The notes under the pieces: generated by a model
Told to the model about the DNA's origin: nothing
Databases searched by the model: none
What the model saw: only the letters and a program-made list of their open reading frames with translations
Part shown: positions 1 to 9,140 of the stretch, one piece after another
Layout: each line of letters begins with the position of its first letter
Position numbering within the stretch: the first letter of the stretch is position 1
Assembly (NCBI GenBank): GCA_030432905.1
Contig: JAUILU010000001.1
Coordinates: 744,001 to 808,000 of the forward strand
Source: Phycisphaerae bacterium
GTDB lineage: Bacteria; Planctomycetota; Phycisphaerae; Phycisphaerales; UBA1924
Length of the DNA: 64,000 nt
Direction: 5' to 3'
Translations under genes and position numbers: made by a program

Positions 1-310
1 TCGCTGCAAGCGACGGGTCGAGCGCATCTTGCAACAGGCGTTTGGCGTGATCGAGGCTGCCCTCGTTGGCGCTCTGCATCGCGAGCGCTGTGGTATAGAA
101 CTCTTCGACAACCGCGCGCTGGAGGGCGTTTGGTACCCTGCCAAGACCGGCAAGCTCACGCGTCACCTCTTCAACGGCTTCTGAGTCCATCGACTTCAAC
201 ACCGCAGACGCCTGCGCTGAATCAAGCGTCAACACAAGGATCGCCGCTTTGGTCAATCCCTCCAACTCGGCCGGATCAGACGGGAGTTGTTCGTGCGGTC
301 TGCGTGCCAT
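1..310 (-). CDS. fliG: Flagellar motor switch protein FliG (N-terminal part, cut by window edge)
   Basis: Reverse-strand reading from an ATG at 310 gives 103 residues that run off the window. They contain the FliG N-terminal pattern: a short polar leader, then LTKAAILVLTLDSAQASAVLKSM-like helix (LTKAAILVL) and a helix-rich segment with EEVTRELAGLGRV. In the family this domain binds the C-terminal tail of FliF and anchors the switch complex to the MS ring. It follows fliF by 37 bases on the same strand, the usual flagellar order. A GAGGAG ribosome site lies about 14 bases upstream of the ATG. The motor-interacting C-terminal domain is not visible. Confidence 0.85.
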   Translation of the reverse strand, partial: MARRPHEQLPSDPAELEGLTKAAILVLTLDSAQASAVLKSMDSEAVEEVTRELAGLGRVPNALQRAVVEEFYTTALAMQSANEGSLDHAKRLLQDALDPSLAA

Positions 311-347
311 GGGCGTGTTACCTGCTCCTCGTTCGAATCGGTCTAAA

Positions 348-2069
348 CTACGGCTGAATCCAGCGGTTCAACAGCCTTGCCGCGAGATCCGGCTCATTGC
401 CAACGAGATCGCCGACTTGCTGTAGCATCTTGGTGCTCGCGACGTGCGAGTCGTCGACTTCGATGCCGTCCATCGGAGTCTCGGTTTCGTCCGCTTCGCC
501 CACAACATCGCTCTGGTTCTCGAGCGCGGGCGGGATCCCAACGAGTTCTTCGACGCTTGGCAGAGCGACGCGTTTGGTGGCGCCCTTGACCATGAAGAAC
601 ATCATGCCGAACGCGCCGAGTGCGAGAACGACGAGCAGGCCTTTTTCGAGCATGCCGCTGGCCATGATGCCGCCGATTGCTCCGCCCCCGCCGCTGCTCG
701 CGGTCGAGCCCATGCCTGACAACCCAAGCGTCGCCGCCTGGGTCGAACCTGCCAATGCCATGAGATCAATCGGCATCATCGAAACCACGACCGAGCCTGC
801 CGCTACGCGAGCGCCGTTTTCATCAACTGTCGTCGGCAGGTGCGGCTGGATCAGGTTCGCGATCCGCTCGCGTTCGGCTTGGAACTTCGCATCGACCGCG
901 GCGTCGTCGTAGACCGCTGGTGCATCCTCGGTGGCGCCCTCCGGTGCAGGCAAGAGCGCCTCGATGTAGCCCCGCGGCACCTGCACAGAGATGCTCAGCG
1001 ACGTCGCCATCCCTCGTGGATCGACCGTGCTGGTGACCTCGGAACCGACTCTCGCCTCGAAGTCTTCTTTGAGGTTCGAGGACTCGAAGCCGCCGGAACT
1101 GCTTGTGTTCTGCGTAATGTCCGCGCCTGTGTTTGGGCGAGTGCCGGCCTCGGCCCCTTGGTTGCCGGCGAGACTGTTCTCGGTCGAGTTGGTCATCGAC
1201 TTCAAGAGCGAGACAGTCCCCTGCTTCTCGGGCAGGAACGCCTCACGGGTGCTGGTCACCTGTTTCACATCGACATCTGCGGAAACTGCGATGAGCGCCC
1301 CGGGGATCGACGAGAGGATGCCGCGGACTTTCTGCTCGACCTCTCGTTCGAAGTTCTTCTTGTGTTCGAGGTAGTTGGTCGCGAGGGCGCTGTCGTCCGA
1401 GCGAGCGACCATCGGTGTGCCGGTGGTGCCGTCGATCACGCTCACGTTCGACATGTCAAGATTCGACACGGCGTGCGACACGAGCTTGGCGATCGCATCG
1501 ACCTGGTTTTGCGTAATCACCGACCCGCTCTGGGTGAAGACCGTGACAGAAGCCGTCGGCCTGCGGACAACCATGCCGATGCCGGTCGGCACGGGGATAT
1601 CCAAGAAAACGCTTGCTCTCTTGAGTGTCGGGAAGTTGGAGATCGTGCGGGCCAGTTCGTTCTGCAGGGCCATGAGCTTCATCTGCTCGTTGACCTCGCG
1701 CGGGTTGGTCCACTTCATCTGCTCGCCGAGGTTCTGGAAGAGCAGGGTGCCGTCGGCGGGCAGCACGCCCCGCTCGGCGAGCAGGCCGTTGGCTCGGCTG
1801 ACGTCGTCCTTCTTGACGAGCAATGCACCGTCGGAGATCGACGCCTCGATCCCGGCGCTCTGGAGCTGGCTCAGGGCCTCGTTCTTGTACGAGGCGTCAG
1901 TCCCCGCGCCGATCTCGATGCGCTGGGGCTTGCTGGCGTAGATCGACACTATAAAGAGGAAGCACCCGACCAGCAGCACGGACATGATGACCAGAAGCCG
2001 GGCGTTGGGCGAGAGCCTGCCGACCTGATCGATCGAGTTCTTAATTGTGCGTCCAAACGAGTCGAACAT
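348..2069 (-). CDS. fliF: Flagellar MS-ring protein FliF
   Basis: 573 residues, typical length for FliF. Membrane segment 1 is near residues 25-45 (LLVIMSVLLVGCFLFIVSIYA), followed by a YscJ/FliF-type ring-building region (DGTLLFQNLGE, EVNEQMKLMALQNELARTI), a low-complexity Gly/Ser stretch near 460-470, and a second membrane segment near 475-500. The C-terminus (PDLAARLLNRWI) matches the conserved FliG-binding tail. FliF multimers form the MS ring in the inner membrane, the base of the rod and export gate. It lies between fliE and fliG in one operon. Identity is certain at family level. Confidence 0.97.
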   Translation of the reverse strand: MFDSFGRTIKNSIDQVGRLSPNARLLVIMSVLLVGCFLFIVSIYASKPQRIEIGAGTDASYKNEALSQLQSAGIEASISDGALLVKKDDVSRANGLLAERGVLPADGTLLFQNLGEQMKWTNPREVNEQMKLMALQNELARTISNFPTLKRASVFLDIPVPTGIGMVVRRPTASVTVFTQSGSVITQNQVDAIAKLVSHAVSNLDMSNVSVIDGTTGTPMVARSDDSALATNYLEHKKNFEREVEQKVRGILSSIPGALIAVSADVDVKQVTSTREAFLPEKQGTVSLLKSMTNSTENSLAGNQGAEAGTRPNTGADITQNTSSSGGFESSNLKEDFEARVGSEVTSTVDPRGMATSLSISVQVPRGYIEALLPAPEGATEDAPAVYDDAAVDAKFQAERERIANLIQPHLPTTVDENGARVAAGSVVVSMMPIDLMALAGSTQAATLGLSGMGSTASSGGGGAIGGIMASGMLEKGLLVVLALGAFGMMFFMVKGATKRVALPSVEELVGIPPALENQSDVVGEADETETPMDGIEVDDSHVASTKMLQQVGDLVGNEPDLAARLLNRWIQP

Positions 2070-2251
2070 GAATCGGCCTCCGTGCCGCGATAGAAACCCC
2101 GCGCATCCTGCGCGTCAGCCGGCGCGCAGCTCGTCCTGAAAACGGCCTGCGACGTCGGTTAAGGGGGTTACTCGGCTCGGTCTCGGTTCACGCTTGAACT
2201 TGCGCACCGATAGGTAGATTTTGCGCACAACTCACGCGCAACTGCTGCGCA

Positions 2252-2563
2252 TCACACGCGGAGCTGCTGAATCTCTTTGTACGCATCAAACACCTTGTTC
2301 CGCACCTGCTGGAGCAGACGGAAGGCGGTGTCGGCCTTGGCGGTCGCGAGCAGGACGCTCTCCACGTCGTCACGCTTGCCGGTGGTCAGATCTTCGATCG
2401 CGGTCGTTGCGTCTTCCTGGAGCTTGTTGACCTGTTCTATGTTCTGCATCAACAGGTCTTTAAAGCCCTGACCGCCGGCGGCCTCGGATTTCTTGTTCTG
2501 CTGGAGCTGCGCGGCAGCGTTGAGCTGCTGCGATTGTCCAACGAGTCCGAGTGGGTCTGTCAT
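2252..2563 (-). CDS. fliE: Flagellar hook-basal body protein FliE
   Basis: 103 residues, the normal FliE size. The C-terminal half carries the family signature: FKDLLMQNIEQVNKLQ, then a central VESVLLATAKADTAFRLLQQVRNK and a short helix EAYKEI-like end (DAYKEIQQLRV). FliE joins the MS ring to the proximal rod and is needed for export of rod proteins. It is preceded by flgC with a 55-base gap and followed by fliF after about 180 bases with no other gene in between; that spacer contains no terminator I can recognise. Confidence 0.93.
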   Translation of the reverse strand: MTDPLGLVGQSQQLNAAAQLQQNKKSEAAGGQGFKDLLMQNIEQVNKLQEDATTAIEDLTTGKRDDVESVLLATAKADTAFRLLQQVRNKVFDAYKEIQQLRV

Positions 2564-2618
2564 GCCTGACGCTCCTTCGTACCCGAGCCGGGCACGTTCC
2601 TGCGCAAATCAATCTTCT

Positions 2619-3035
2619 CTACGCGATCAACCGCAAACCGAGGGCCAGCATCTGCTTGGTCGATTCAGCCGCCACGACGTTCGCCTCGTACGCCCTGACC
2701 GCCTCCATCGCGTCGATCTGCTCGGTCGTCGTGTCAATGTTTGGCTCTTTAATGTACCCGGATTCATCGGCGTACGGGCTGTTCGGGGCGTACTTCAGCT
2801 TCAACGGCGACTGGTCCTGCCCGATCTCGGCGATGTGCACGCCCTTCTCACGCCCCCCGTTTGAGGCGGCGCTCGGGTTGCCGGACGCCATGAACGCGAT
2901 CCGCCTGCGGTACGGGCTGTAGTTGCCCTGCGCGTCGAGGATGGTGTCCTTGTTGGCGATGTTGGCACTGATGACGTCGAGCCTTGTCCGCTGAGCCATC
3001 ATGCCGCTGGTTGAGATGTCGAGTGAGCCGTACAT
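2619..3035 (-). CDS. flgC: Flagellar basal-body rod protein FlgC
   Basis: 138 residues, standard length. It opens with the rod-protein N-terminal motif (SLDISTSGMMAQRTRLDVISANIAN), including the conserved ANIAN, and ends with the matching amphipathic helix (EAVRAYEANVVAAESTKQMLALGLRLI). The central part has the FlgC-type YRRRIAFM and GVHIAEI segments. FlgC forms the proximal rod with FlgB. It lies 24 bases downstream of flgB, so translation is probably coupled. Confidence 0.96.
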   Translation of the reverse strand: MYGSLDISTSGMMAQRTRLDVISANIANKDTILDAQGNYSPYRRRIAFMASGNPSAASNGGREKGVHIAEIGQDQSPLKLKYAPNSPYADESGYIKEPNIDTTTEQIDAMEAVRAYEANVVAAESTKQMLALGLRLIA

Positions 3036-3059
3036 CGTTTCGTTCCCTGTAGAGCCTTA

Positions 3060-3500
3060 CTACGTCCGTTCTGAGATCGCCACGCGGAGTGTGCCCATCT
3101 GTGATCGCATCAGGTCTGTCGCGACCTGGTACGCCGAGAGGTTCTCGCTGAGGTCCTGCATGAGCTGCTCGATATCGCGGTTGTTCCGGTCGTGCGCGAG
3201 CACGCCCCCGGTGCTTGCGAGCGGGTTCAGATCGATGCCGCCGTCTTTGCGCTGCACGAATTGCCGATCCCGCTCGGCGTGCAGTTCGCCGTGCATGCCG
3301 CCCGTGCGCTGACGCCGCTCATTGACCGCCTTGGAAAGCCAGTTCTGGAAGCTCTCGGGTGAAACGTCCTTCTGCTGGAAATTCGGCGTCGAGATGTTGG
3401 CGATGTTGTGCCCGATCAGCTCGTTCCGCTGCGAAGCGAAGCGGATCGACATCTCAAGAGAGGGCAGTGCACCGGAGCTGAGGATGTTGTTGAGCATCAT
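3060..3500 (-). CDS. flgB: Flagellar basal-body rod protein FlgB
   Basis: 146 residues. The N-terminus has the rod signature (LEMSIRFASQRNELIGHNIANISTPNFQQKDV) with the conserved NIAN-STP pattern, and the C-terminus has the paired helix (IEQLMQDLSENLSAYQVATDLMRSQMGTLRVAI). FlgB is the most proximal rod subunit. It starts 33 bases after the stop of the sigma-54 response regulator upstream, so any dedicated promoter would have to lie inside that regulator gene; otherwise it is co-transcribed with the regulatory genes. Confidence 0.95.
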   Translation of the reverse strand: MMLNNILSSGALPSLEMSIRFASQRNELIGHNIANISTPNFQQKDVSPESFQNWLSKAVNERRQRTGGMHGELHAERDRQFVQRKDGGIDLNPLASTGGVLAHDRNNRDIEQLMQDLSENLSAYQVATDLMRSQMGTLRVAISERT

Positions 3501-3533
3501 GCGTTCCAGACAGACAGCAAATCTTGGGCCAAC

Positions 3534-5072
3534 TCAGAGCGATTGGGAGATGATGTCCATCTCCTTCCACTTCTTGAGCTTGAGGCCGAGCGTACGGACA
3601 CCGATCCCGAGGCTCTTGGCGGTTTTCTGGCGGTGGCCGCCGAAGCGTTCGAGCGTGCGGACGATGGCGTCGCGTTCGAGTTCTTCGAGGGTGATGTCGG
3701 GTCTGACCATGTCGGCAAACGCGCTGCTGGCGGGTTGGTCTTGCGCCTCGGCTGGTGAAGCTTGCTGAACCGCCGGCTGCTCGGCCTGCCCCATCGCCGA
3801 CTCGACGAACGACGCGGTCGCCTCGGACCGCATCTGGACCGACGGGTCCGGTGTCATGTCAACGCCCATCATGCCGAGCCAGGGCTCGATGATGTCGCCG
3901 CCGATCACGCGCGACTCGCGTGCCTTGCCGAGCACGACGGCACGCTCGCAGATGTTCTGCAGCTCGCGGACGTTGCCGGGCCAGGTGTACTTCTCCATCA
4001 GCACGAGCGCCTGCTGCGAGAAGCTCATCGCGTCCACACCCTCTCGCGCCGAGATCTGGTGCACAAAGAATTCCGCAAGCTCGGGCACATCCGTCGGACG
4101 CTCACGCAGCGGCGGCAGGTGAATCGGCAAAACGTTCAACCGGAAGAACAAGTCCTGACGGAAATCGCCCTTGGCCACCGAACGAGGCAAGTCGCGGTTG
4201 CTCGTCGCGATCACACGGACATCGACCCCGATGGTCAGGCTCGAACCTACGCGCTCGAACGATCGCTCCTGAAGCACACGAAGCAGTTTCGCCTGAAGCG
4301 AAGGCGGGATCTCGCTGACCTCATCAAGCAGCAACGAGCCGCGGTCTGCAAGCTCGAACCGGCCCTTGCGGAGCTGGTCGGCGCCGGTGAACGCGCCCTT
4401 TTCATGGCCGAACAGTTCCGATTCGAGCAACGACTCGCTGAGAGCCGCGCAGTTCACCGCAAGCATCGCCGACTCGCGCCGAGAGCTGATCTCATGGACC
4501 GACCTTGCGATGACTTCTTTGCCCGCCCCGCTCTCGCCAACGACAAGCACAGTCCCGAGACTCTCGGCGACCGCCGCGACCTGCTCACGCACGCGGCGCA
4601 TCGCGGGCGAACTGCCGATCAACCTGTCCAACCCGGTCAGTTGCTCGCCTGCCTTTGCGGGCGTGCTCGGCGCAGCCTGAGCTTTGAGGACGGCGTTCTC
4701 GCGAACCAGTCCGCCGTGCTTGCACGCGCGTTTGACCGCGATCACAAGCTCGTCGCCTTGGAAGGGCTTGGTGATGTAGTCGAACGCGCCGAGCTTCATC
4801 GCGGAGACCGCGGTTTCGATCGTGCCGAACGCGGTCATGAGAACGACAGGCAGCTCTGTGTCGATCTCGCGGAGCCGTTCGAGCAGCTCGATGCCGGTCA
4901 GGCCCGGCATTTTCAGATCGGTCACGATCGCGTCTGGCCGGCGTTTGGCCGCGGCGGTGAGCGCCTGCTCGCCGTTCTCTGCGGTTATCACTGCAAACCC
5001 GGCGCGCTGGAGCGTTGACCCCACGCTGTCGCGCATCATCTCTTTGTCATCGACCACAAGCACAGTCTTCAT
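3534..5072 (-). CDS. Sigma-54-dependent response regulator (FlrC/NtrC type)
   Basis: 512 residues with three domains in order. A receiver domain occupies 1-120 (VLVVDDKEMMRD, phosphoacceptor Asp in TDLKMPG, KPF Lys). An AAA+ sigma-54 activation domain spans about 155-395, with Walker A GESGAGKE, the sigma-54 contact loop GAFTGA, Walker B-type LLLDEVSEIP and the NVREL arginine region. A Fis-type helix-turn-helix lies at the end (TLERFGGHRQKTAKSLGIG). It activates sigma-54 promoters after phosphorylation, very probably by the kinase whose gene overlaps its start by 4 bases. Its position directly before flgB points to flagellar control, as FlrC does in Vibrio; this target assignment is inference. 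Confidence 0.93.
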   Translation of the reverse strand: MKTVLVVDDKEMMRDSVGSTLQRAGFAVITAENGEQALTAAAKRRPDAIVTDLKMPGLTGIELLERLREIDTELPVVLMTAFGTIETAVSAMKLGAFDYITKPFQGDELVIAVKRACKHGGLVRENAVLKAQAAPSTPAKAGEQLTGLDRLIGSSPAMRRVREQVAAVAESLGTVLVVGESGAGKEVIARSVHEISSRRESAMLAVNCAALSESLLESELFGHEKGAFTGADQLRKGRFELADRGSLLLDEVSEIPPSLQAKLLRVLQERSFERVGSSLTIGVDVRVIATSNRDLPRSVAKGDFRQDLFFRLNVLPIHLPPLRERPTDVPELAEFFVHQISAREGVDAMSFSQQALVLMEKYTWPGNVRELQNICERAVVLGKARESRVIGGDIIEPWLGMMGVDMTPDPSVQMRSEATASFVESAMGQAEQPAVQQASPAEAQDQPASSAFADMVRPDITLEELERDAIVRTLERFGGHRQKTAKSLGIGVRTLGLKLKKWKEMDIISQSL

Positions 5073-6025
5073 CGATCGCTCCTCGCCCCGTCCGCATCCG
5101 CGGCCGCGCGCACTAACTCATTCGCGTTGTTGTTCTGGTTCCGCACTGGCAGCACAAGCTCGACCACCGCCCCACCCGGGAAGCGCTCGCTCTGGCTCGC
5201 GTTCCGCACCCGGATCTGCCCGCCGTGGGCATCGACGATCCGGTGCACGATGGCAAGCCCGAGCCCCGTCCCGATGTTTCGAGTCGTAAAGAACGGGTTG
5301 AACATGCGTTCTTTGACATCGTCTGTCAGCCCGCCGCCCGAGTCCTGAATCCGCAGGCAGCAGCCCTCGACGGCTTCGTCGTCTTGCTCGAACGAAACCG
5401 TTTCCCAGCCGATCACAAGTTCGGGCTTTCGGCTCTCGCTGTTGCTCTTTGCCGCCTCCGCCGCGTTGCGCACGATGTTCACGAGCGCCTGCTGAAGCAA
5501 GCCGTGGTCCGCATCGACCTCGGCCTCGGCCTCGTTCGTTTCTTGCGTGCAGGCGCAGCCGTCGAGCACATCGCAGCAGCTCGCCTTGGCTCGCTCGACC
5601 GCGTCGTGAACGCCGACACTGCACGTGCGGATCTGCATCGTCTTGCTGAACGTGAGCACATCGCCCACGACCGCGTCGAGCCCGGTGACCGCGCGTTTGA
5701 TCTTCTCTGCGATCTGCTGCTCTGCGGAATCGTCTGCAAGGTCAGCGATCAGCATCTCGGCGTACAGCCCGATGGAGCCGAGCGGATTGCGGACCTCGTG
5801 CGCGATGCCGGCAGCCATCTCACCAAGCGCAGCCAAACGCCGCGAGCGGTCGAGCTCGTCGTTGGCTCGGCGCAGCTCGCCTTTGAGCCTGACGACCTCG
5901 CCCGTGAGGCGTTCGTGCGTTTCCTGGAGGCGGTTGGTCACCTCGTTGAACGCGCCGAAAAGCTCGCCGAGCTCTGCCGCGCTCATCGACTGCGCCGCCT
6001 CGATTGCCTGGACCGCATCCGTCAT
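5069..6025 (-). CDS. Soluble sensor histidine kinase (FlrB-like)
   Basis: 318 residues. No membrane segment is visible, so the kinase should be cytoplasmic. A coiled coil (about 25-65) leads into the HisKA phosphoacceptor box AALGEMAAGIAHEVRNPLG with the His-Glu pair. The ATPase domain follows, with N box (QQALVNIVRNAAEAA), G1 (IQDSGGG), F box (MFNPFFTTR) and G2 (GTGLGLAIVHRIV). It ends by overlapping the response regulator start by 4 bases (ATGA), which strongly supports a cognate pair. FlrB/AtoS-like kinases next to flagellar genes usually sense basal-body assembly; the signal here is unknown. Confidence 0.92.
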   Translation of the reverse strand: MTDAVQAIEAAQSMSAAELGELFGAFNEVTNRLQETHERLTGEVVRLKGELRRANDELDRSRRLAALGEMAAGIAHEVRNPLGSIGLYAEMLIADLADDSAEQQIAEKIKRAVTGLDAVVGDVLTFSKTMQIRTCSVGVHDAVERAKASCCDVLDGCACTQETNEAEAEVDADHGLLQQALVNIVRNAAEAAKSNSESRKPELVIGWETVSFEQDDEAVEGCCLRIQDSGGGLTDDVKERMFNPFFTTRNIGTGLGLAIVHRIVDAHGGQIRVRNASQSERFPGGAVVELVLPVRNQNNNANELVRAAADADGARSDR

Positions 6026-6028
6026 GCG

Positions 6029-6490
6029 CTAGGCCTCCCGGTCCTGAAAGCGTGGGCCACGGGAGTTGGTCGGCCCGCCGTACGCGGTGACCGCCGCCGA
6101 GCCCCGCTTGACACCAGAGATCTGTTCCTTGACCCGGTCGCGCCGAGACTCCATCGCGACACGGTCGGACTCGTCGCGCTCCGCGATCGCGGCCATCATC
6201 GCCGAGAGATCGTCAAGCCCCTTGCGGAGCGTCTCTTTGTCGGTTTCCTTCAGCTCGCGGATGTGATCGTCCCAGCGTGCGCGGTACGGCGCCATCCTCG
6301 CGGCAGAATCAGAGATGTCTTCGATGAGCTGCTGACGTGCGCCGAGAACCGCGAGCAAGCCGTCTGTGTCTTCCGACGCGACGAGATCGTGCTGGCGGAC
6401 ACTGAGCGTGTCCAGCTTCTGGTAGAGCTCAAGCTGCTCGTTGACGAGAGCCACAAGCCCGGCGCTGTCGTGTGTCTGCTGTTCGGTCAT
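6029..6490 (-). CDS. FlgN-like flagellar chaperone candidate
   Basis: 153 residues from the ATG at 6490; a longer reading to 6640 would enter the TPR gene, and a GGAAGG site about 8-13 bases upstream of 6490 favours the shorter form. The protein is almost all helical and charged, with LVALVNEQLELYQKLDTLSVRQHDLVASEDTDGLLAVLGARQQLIEDI, a heptad pattern like FlgN export chaperones (length usually 140-160). The stop is 3 bases before the kinase start. The family call rests on pattern and context, not on a diagnostic motif. It could instead be an unrelated coiled-coil protein. Confidence 0.55.
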   Translation of the reverse strand: MTEQQTHDSAGLVALVNEQLELYQKLDTLSVRQHDLVASEDTDGLLAVLGARQQLIEDISDSAARMAPYRARWDDHIRELKETDKETLRKGLDDLSAMMAAIAERDESDRVAMESRRDRVKEQISGVKRGSAAVTAYGGPTNSRGPRFQDREA

Positions 6491-6537
6491 CCTTGACCCT
6501 TCCTGAGCGGGCTCCGCCGCTCGCTGCTCGCCTGTCC

Positions 6538-9045
6538 TTACCCGTCGAAGTCGTCTGTCCGCATCGACGCGAGCTCGTAACTCGAATCGAGCCACCGTTC
6601 CCAGTCGGCCTGCGTCATCGGTAGCGACCTGTCTTCCCATGCTTCTTTCGGGAGTGTTTCATAGAATCGCCTCGCGCGTTCGCTGGCGGTGCGGGCGCGT
6701 TCTAGATCGCCCAGTTCGAAGTACGAATTGAAGATCTGGACCATCGCGATGAGCGAGGCCGCGTCGTTGGCGTAACGGTCCTTGGCGATCGAGTAGGAGC
6801 GGATCGCGCTCTCGTACTCGCCGAGGTCGAACGCGCAGTCACCGACGTAGAAATAGCTATTGCGGAGGTACATCGCTTCGAGCGCTGTGCGTCTTCTTGG
6901 ATCGACCTCTTCGAGCCCGTCGCGGACCTGAGCAAAGAGATCCGCCGCGATCTGCAGGTGCTCGGCTTGTTTCACAACAAGCTCGCGCGCCACGGAAGGC
7001 GCGGTCGAGCCTTGCGAGAGGGTTTCGGTAATCTTCTCTGCTTCGAGCCTGCGGGAATCGGCGAGCAGGAACTGCAACCTGTGAATGTCACGCGTGCCCG
7101 GGTTTCGGCTGACCGCTTCGGTCAGGCTCTCGATCGCCCGCGGGTACTCACCCTTGAGATAGTGAACCTGCCCGATGGACGCCAGCGCCATGGCGAAGGC
7201 GTCCGAATCGACGTCGCCAAGCTCGCCTCGGATGACGATGTTGAGCAGTTCCTCGGCCCTTGCGTCGTTGGAGTCGTCCAAGTCTGCGAGGTAGACCTGC
7301 GCGAGCGGGACGTGGCTGAGCACCGCGTAGGGGCCGACGTTCTTGCCGAGCTGTTCGTCGTGCGAATCGGTAAGCAGTCCCTCGAACTGCTGAGCCGCGA
7401 GCGCGTAGTCGCCCGACGCCTGGTACGCGCGAGCGAGGCGGAACTTTGCTTCCGGCACGCGTGGGTCGTCGGTGATGGTCATCGAGAATTCGCTGAATCC
7501 CGCGATGGCTTCGCCCGCGTCGCCGCCGCGATCGAAAGCGTCGGCGGCACGCCAGAGGCTGTCTGCGTAGGCGGCATCGTCGTCGCCGCCTGCGATGCGG
7601 TCCGCGTACCGGCGGTAGTAGTCCGCGGCCCGGACGTAGTGCCGCTGCGTCTGGGCCCGTGTCACAGGGTCGGCGTCGGCGAGATCGATCACGTGCTCCT
7701 CGCCGGTGACCGCGTTCTCGAGCATCTCTTCCGCCATCGCGAAGTTCACGCGTGCCTGCATGAGCAGGACCTTGGCGGGGGTTTCGGTGATGCCGTGGAT
7801 GTCCTCGGCGAGCTGCGCGTACTGCGAAGACGCGACAAGGTCGTCCTTGACGAACTGCTCTTCGCTCCGCTGGAGCAAACTCGTGATCGCTTCTTGCAAC
7901 AACGGCTCACTCGCACGCCCGGTCGCCTCATCGACAAACCGAACATATGCGCCGACCGCCTCTTCCTTGCTGTACTGCGCCGGGTCGGATTCGGCGATCG
8001 CAGAGAGCACATCGCCGCGTGAGAGCAACGCGGGCAGATACGACTCCGAGCCGGCGTAGTCCTGAGTCACCAGCTCGAACTGCTCGAACGCGAGCTGCAT
8101 CTGACCGGTCTGCTCGAGCGACCTGCCGAGTTGCACGAGCGTGCGTGCGAACAGGTCATCATCAGAATCGATCAGCTCCGTCGCGCGTTCGAGCTGTTTG
8201 CGAGCCTCGGTGACGGCTCCAGATTCCATGTAGCCCCGGCCGAGCAGTGTGAACAGCTCGCCCCGGGCGCTGGGCTTGGCGGCAGAAACTCGGGGCATCT
8301 CCCGAAGAATCCCGGTCACCGCTTCATCGATAAATCCCTGATCCAGCTGGATCTCGGCGCGTCTTGCGGCGGACCAGCAGCGGTCATCCACGCCGAGCAT
8401 CGGGTCTTGGGTGAGCGCCAGCAGTTGGCTCTCGGCGAGCTCGATCCGGGGGACATGAGCACCCAGTGCTTCCTCGATAATCGCCTTGCGGAAGGCGATC
8501 CGGTCCTGTGACATCTCGGGATCGAGTTCTTCCAAGCGTTCGATCGCCGACTCGTACTGCTCGGTCGCGATGAGCGATTCGAGCCGGAGGAGTTGGTCCT
8601 CTCCTTCGAGCTTGGCGCCGGCCTTCTCCGCCGAGCGGTACTCGTTGAGCACCGAGTTGTAGTTGGCGGCTTCCTGCACACCGAGCTCGCGCTGGCCCTT
8701 GGCGACCGCGCGGGCGCGGAGCAGGTGGAACTGCTGCAACTGGTCCTTGGTGAAGTACGGCGCATCCACGTGCTGGCGGACCTTGCCGTTGAGGATCTCG
8801 AGTGAGCCCTCGTGGTCGTCGCGTTCGAGGCGGTTCTCGGCGACGCGGATCATGCTGTTGATGTCGGGCTTGGGCCGGGTCACGACCACGCCGACGAGAC
8901 CAGCCAGCAGCAGAACGACCGCCAGCGCGAGCGTTGGCACCTGCCACAGCTCCCGCCAGGTCTTCTTGCCGGGATCGATCTCGATGTCGATGATCTCTTC
9001 AGACACAGCGCGCTCCACGAACACCGCGCACCCGTTGCGCGGCAT
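6538..9045 (-). CDS. Membrane-anchored tetratricopeptide-repeat protein
   Basis: 835 residues from the ATG at 9045. A GTG at 9006 (giving VSEEIIDIEIDPG) has a GGAG seven bases upstream and is the likelier start, yielding 822 residues. One membrane segment near residues 35-60 (LALAVVLLLAGLVGVVVT) places a large C-terminal part outside the cytoplasm. That part is a chain of TPR-like helices (for example LLGRGYMESGAVTEARKQLERATELI, AKFRLARAYQASGDYALAAQQFEGLL, GDCAFDLGEYESAIRSYSIAKDRY). Probable scaffold for protein assembly in the periplasm. It sits in the run of genes before the flagellar block, but no specific partner can be named. Confidence 0.8.
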   Translation of the reverse strand: MPRNGCAVFVERAVSEEIIDIEIDPGKKTWRELWQVPTLALAVVLLLAGLVGVVVTRPKPDINSMIRVAENRLERDDHEGSLEILNGKVRQHVDAPYFTKDQLQQFHLLRARAVAKGQRELGVQEAANYNSVLNEYRSAEKAGAKLEGEDQLLRLESLIATEQYESAIERLEELDPEMSQDRIAFRKAIIEEALGAHVPRIELAESQLLALTQDPMLGVDDRCWSAARRAEIQLDQGFIDEAVTGILREMPRVSAAKPSARGELFTLLGRGYMESGAVTEARKQLERATELIDSDDDLFARTLVQLGRSLEQTGQMQLAFEQFELVTQDYAGSESYLPALLSRGDVLSAIAESDPAQYSKEEAVGAYVRFVDEATGRASEPLLQEAITSLLQRSEEQFVKDDLVASSQYAQLAEDIHGITETPAKVLLMQARVNFAMAEEMLENAVTGEEHVIDLADADPVTRAQTQRHYVRAADYYRRYADRIAGGDDDAAYADSLWRAADAFDRGGDAGEAIAGFSEFSMTITDDPRVPEAKFRLARAYQASGDYALAAQQFEGLLTDSHDEQLGKNVGPYAVLSHVPLAQVYLADLDDSNDARAEELLNIVIRGELGDVDSDAFAMALASIGQVHYLKGEYPRAIESLTEAVSRNPGTRDIHRLQFLLADSRRLEAEKITETLSQGSTAPSVARELVVKQAEHLQIAADLFAQVRDGLEEVDPRRRTALEAMYLRNSYFYVGDCAFDLGEYESAIRSYSIAKDRYANDAASLIAMVQIFNSYFELGDLERARTASERARRFYETLPKEAWEDRSLPMTQADWERWLDSSYELASMRTDDFDG

Positions 9046-9140
9046 CCACAGAAACGGTTATCGGGAGGACACGGGCGCAGGCTTGACCAGAGAACGCGCA
9101 GAAATCGCCGATCGGCGTGTTCCACCCTCATGCAGTGGTC

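Noticed and set aside
840-2093. 417-aa plus-strand open frame opposite fliF
   Set aside because: It is the antisense shadow of the FliF gene; no motif and a low-complexity, charged composition.
3762-5018. 418-aa plus-strand open frame opposite the sigma-54 regulator
   Set aside because: Antisense shadow of a gene with strong AAA+ motifs; the shadow has none.
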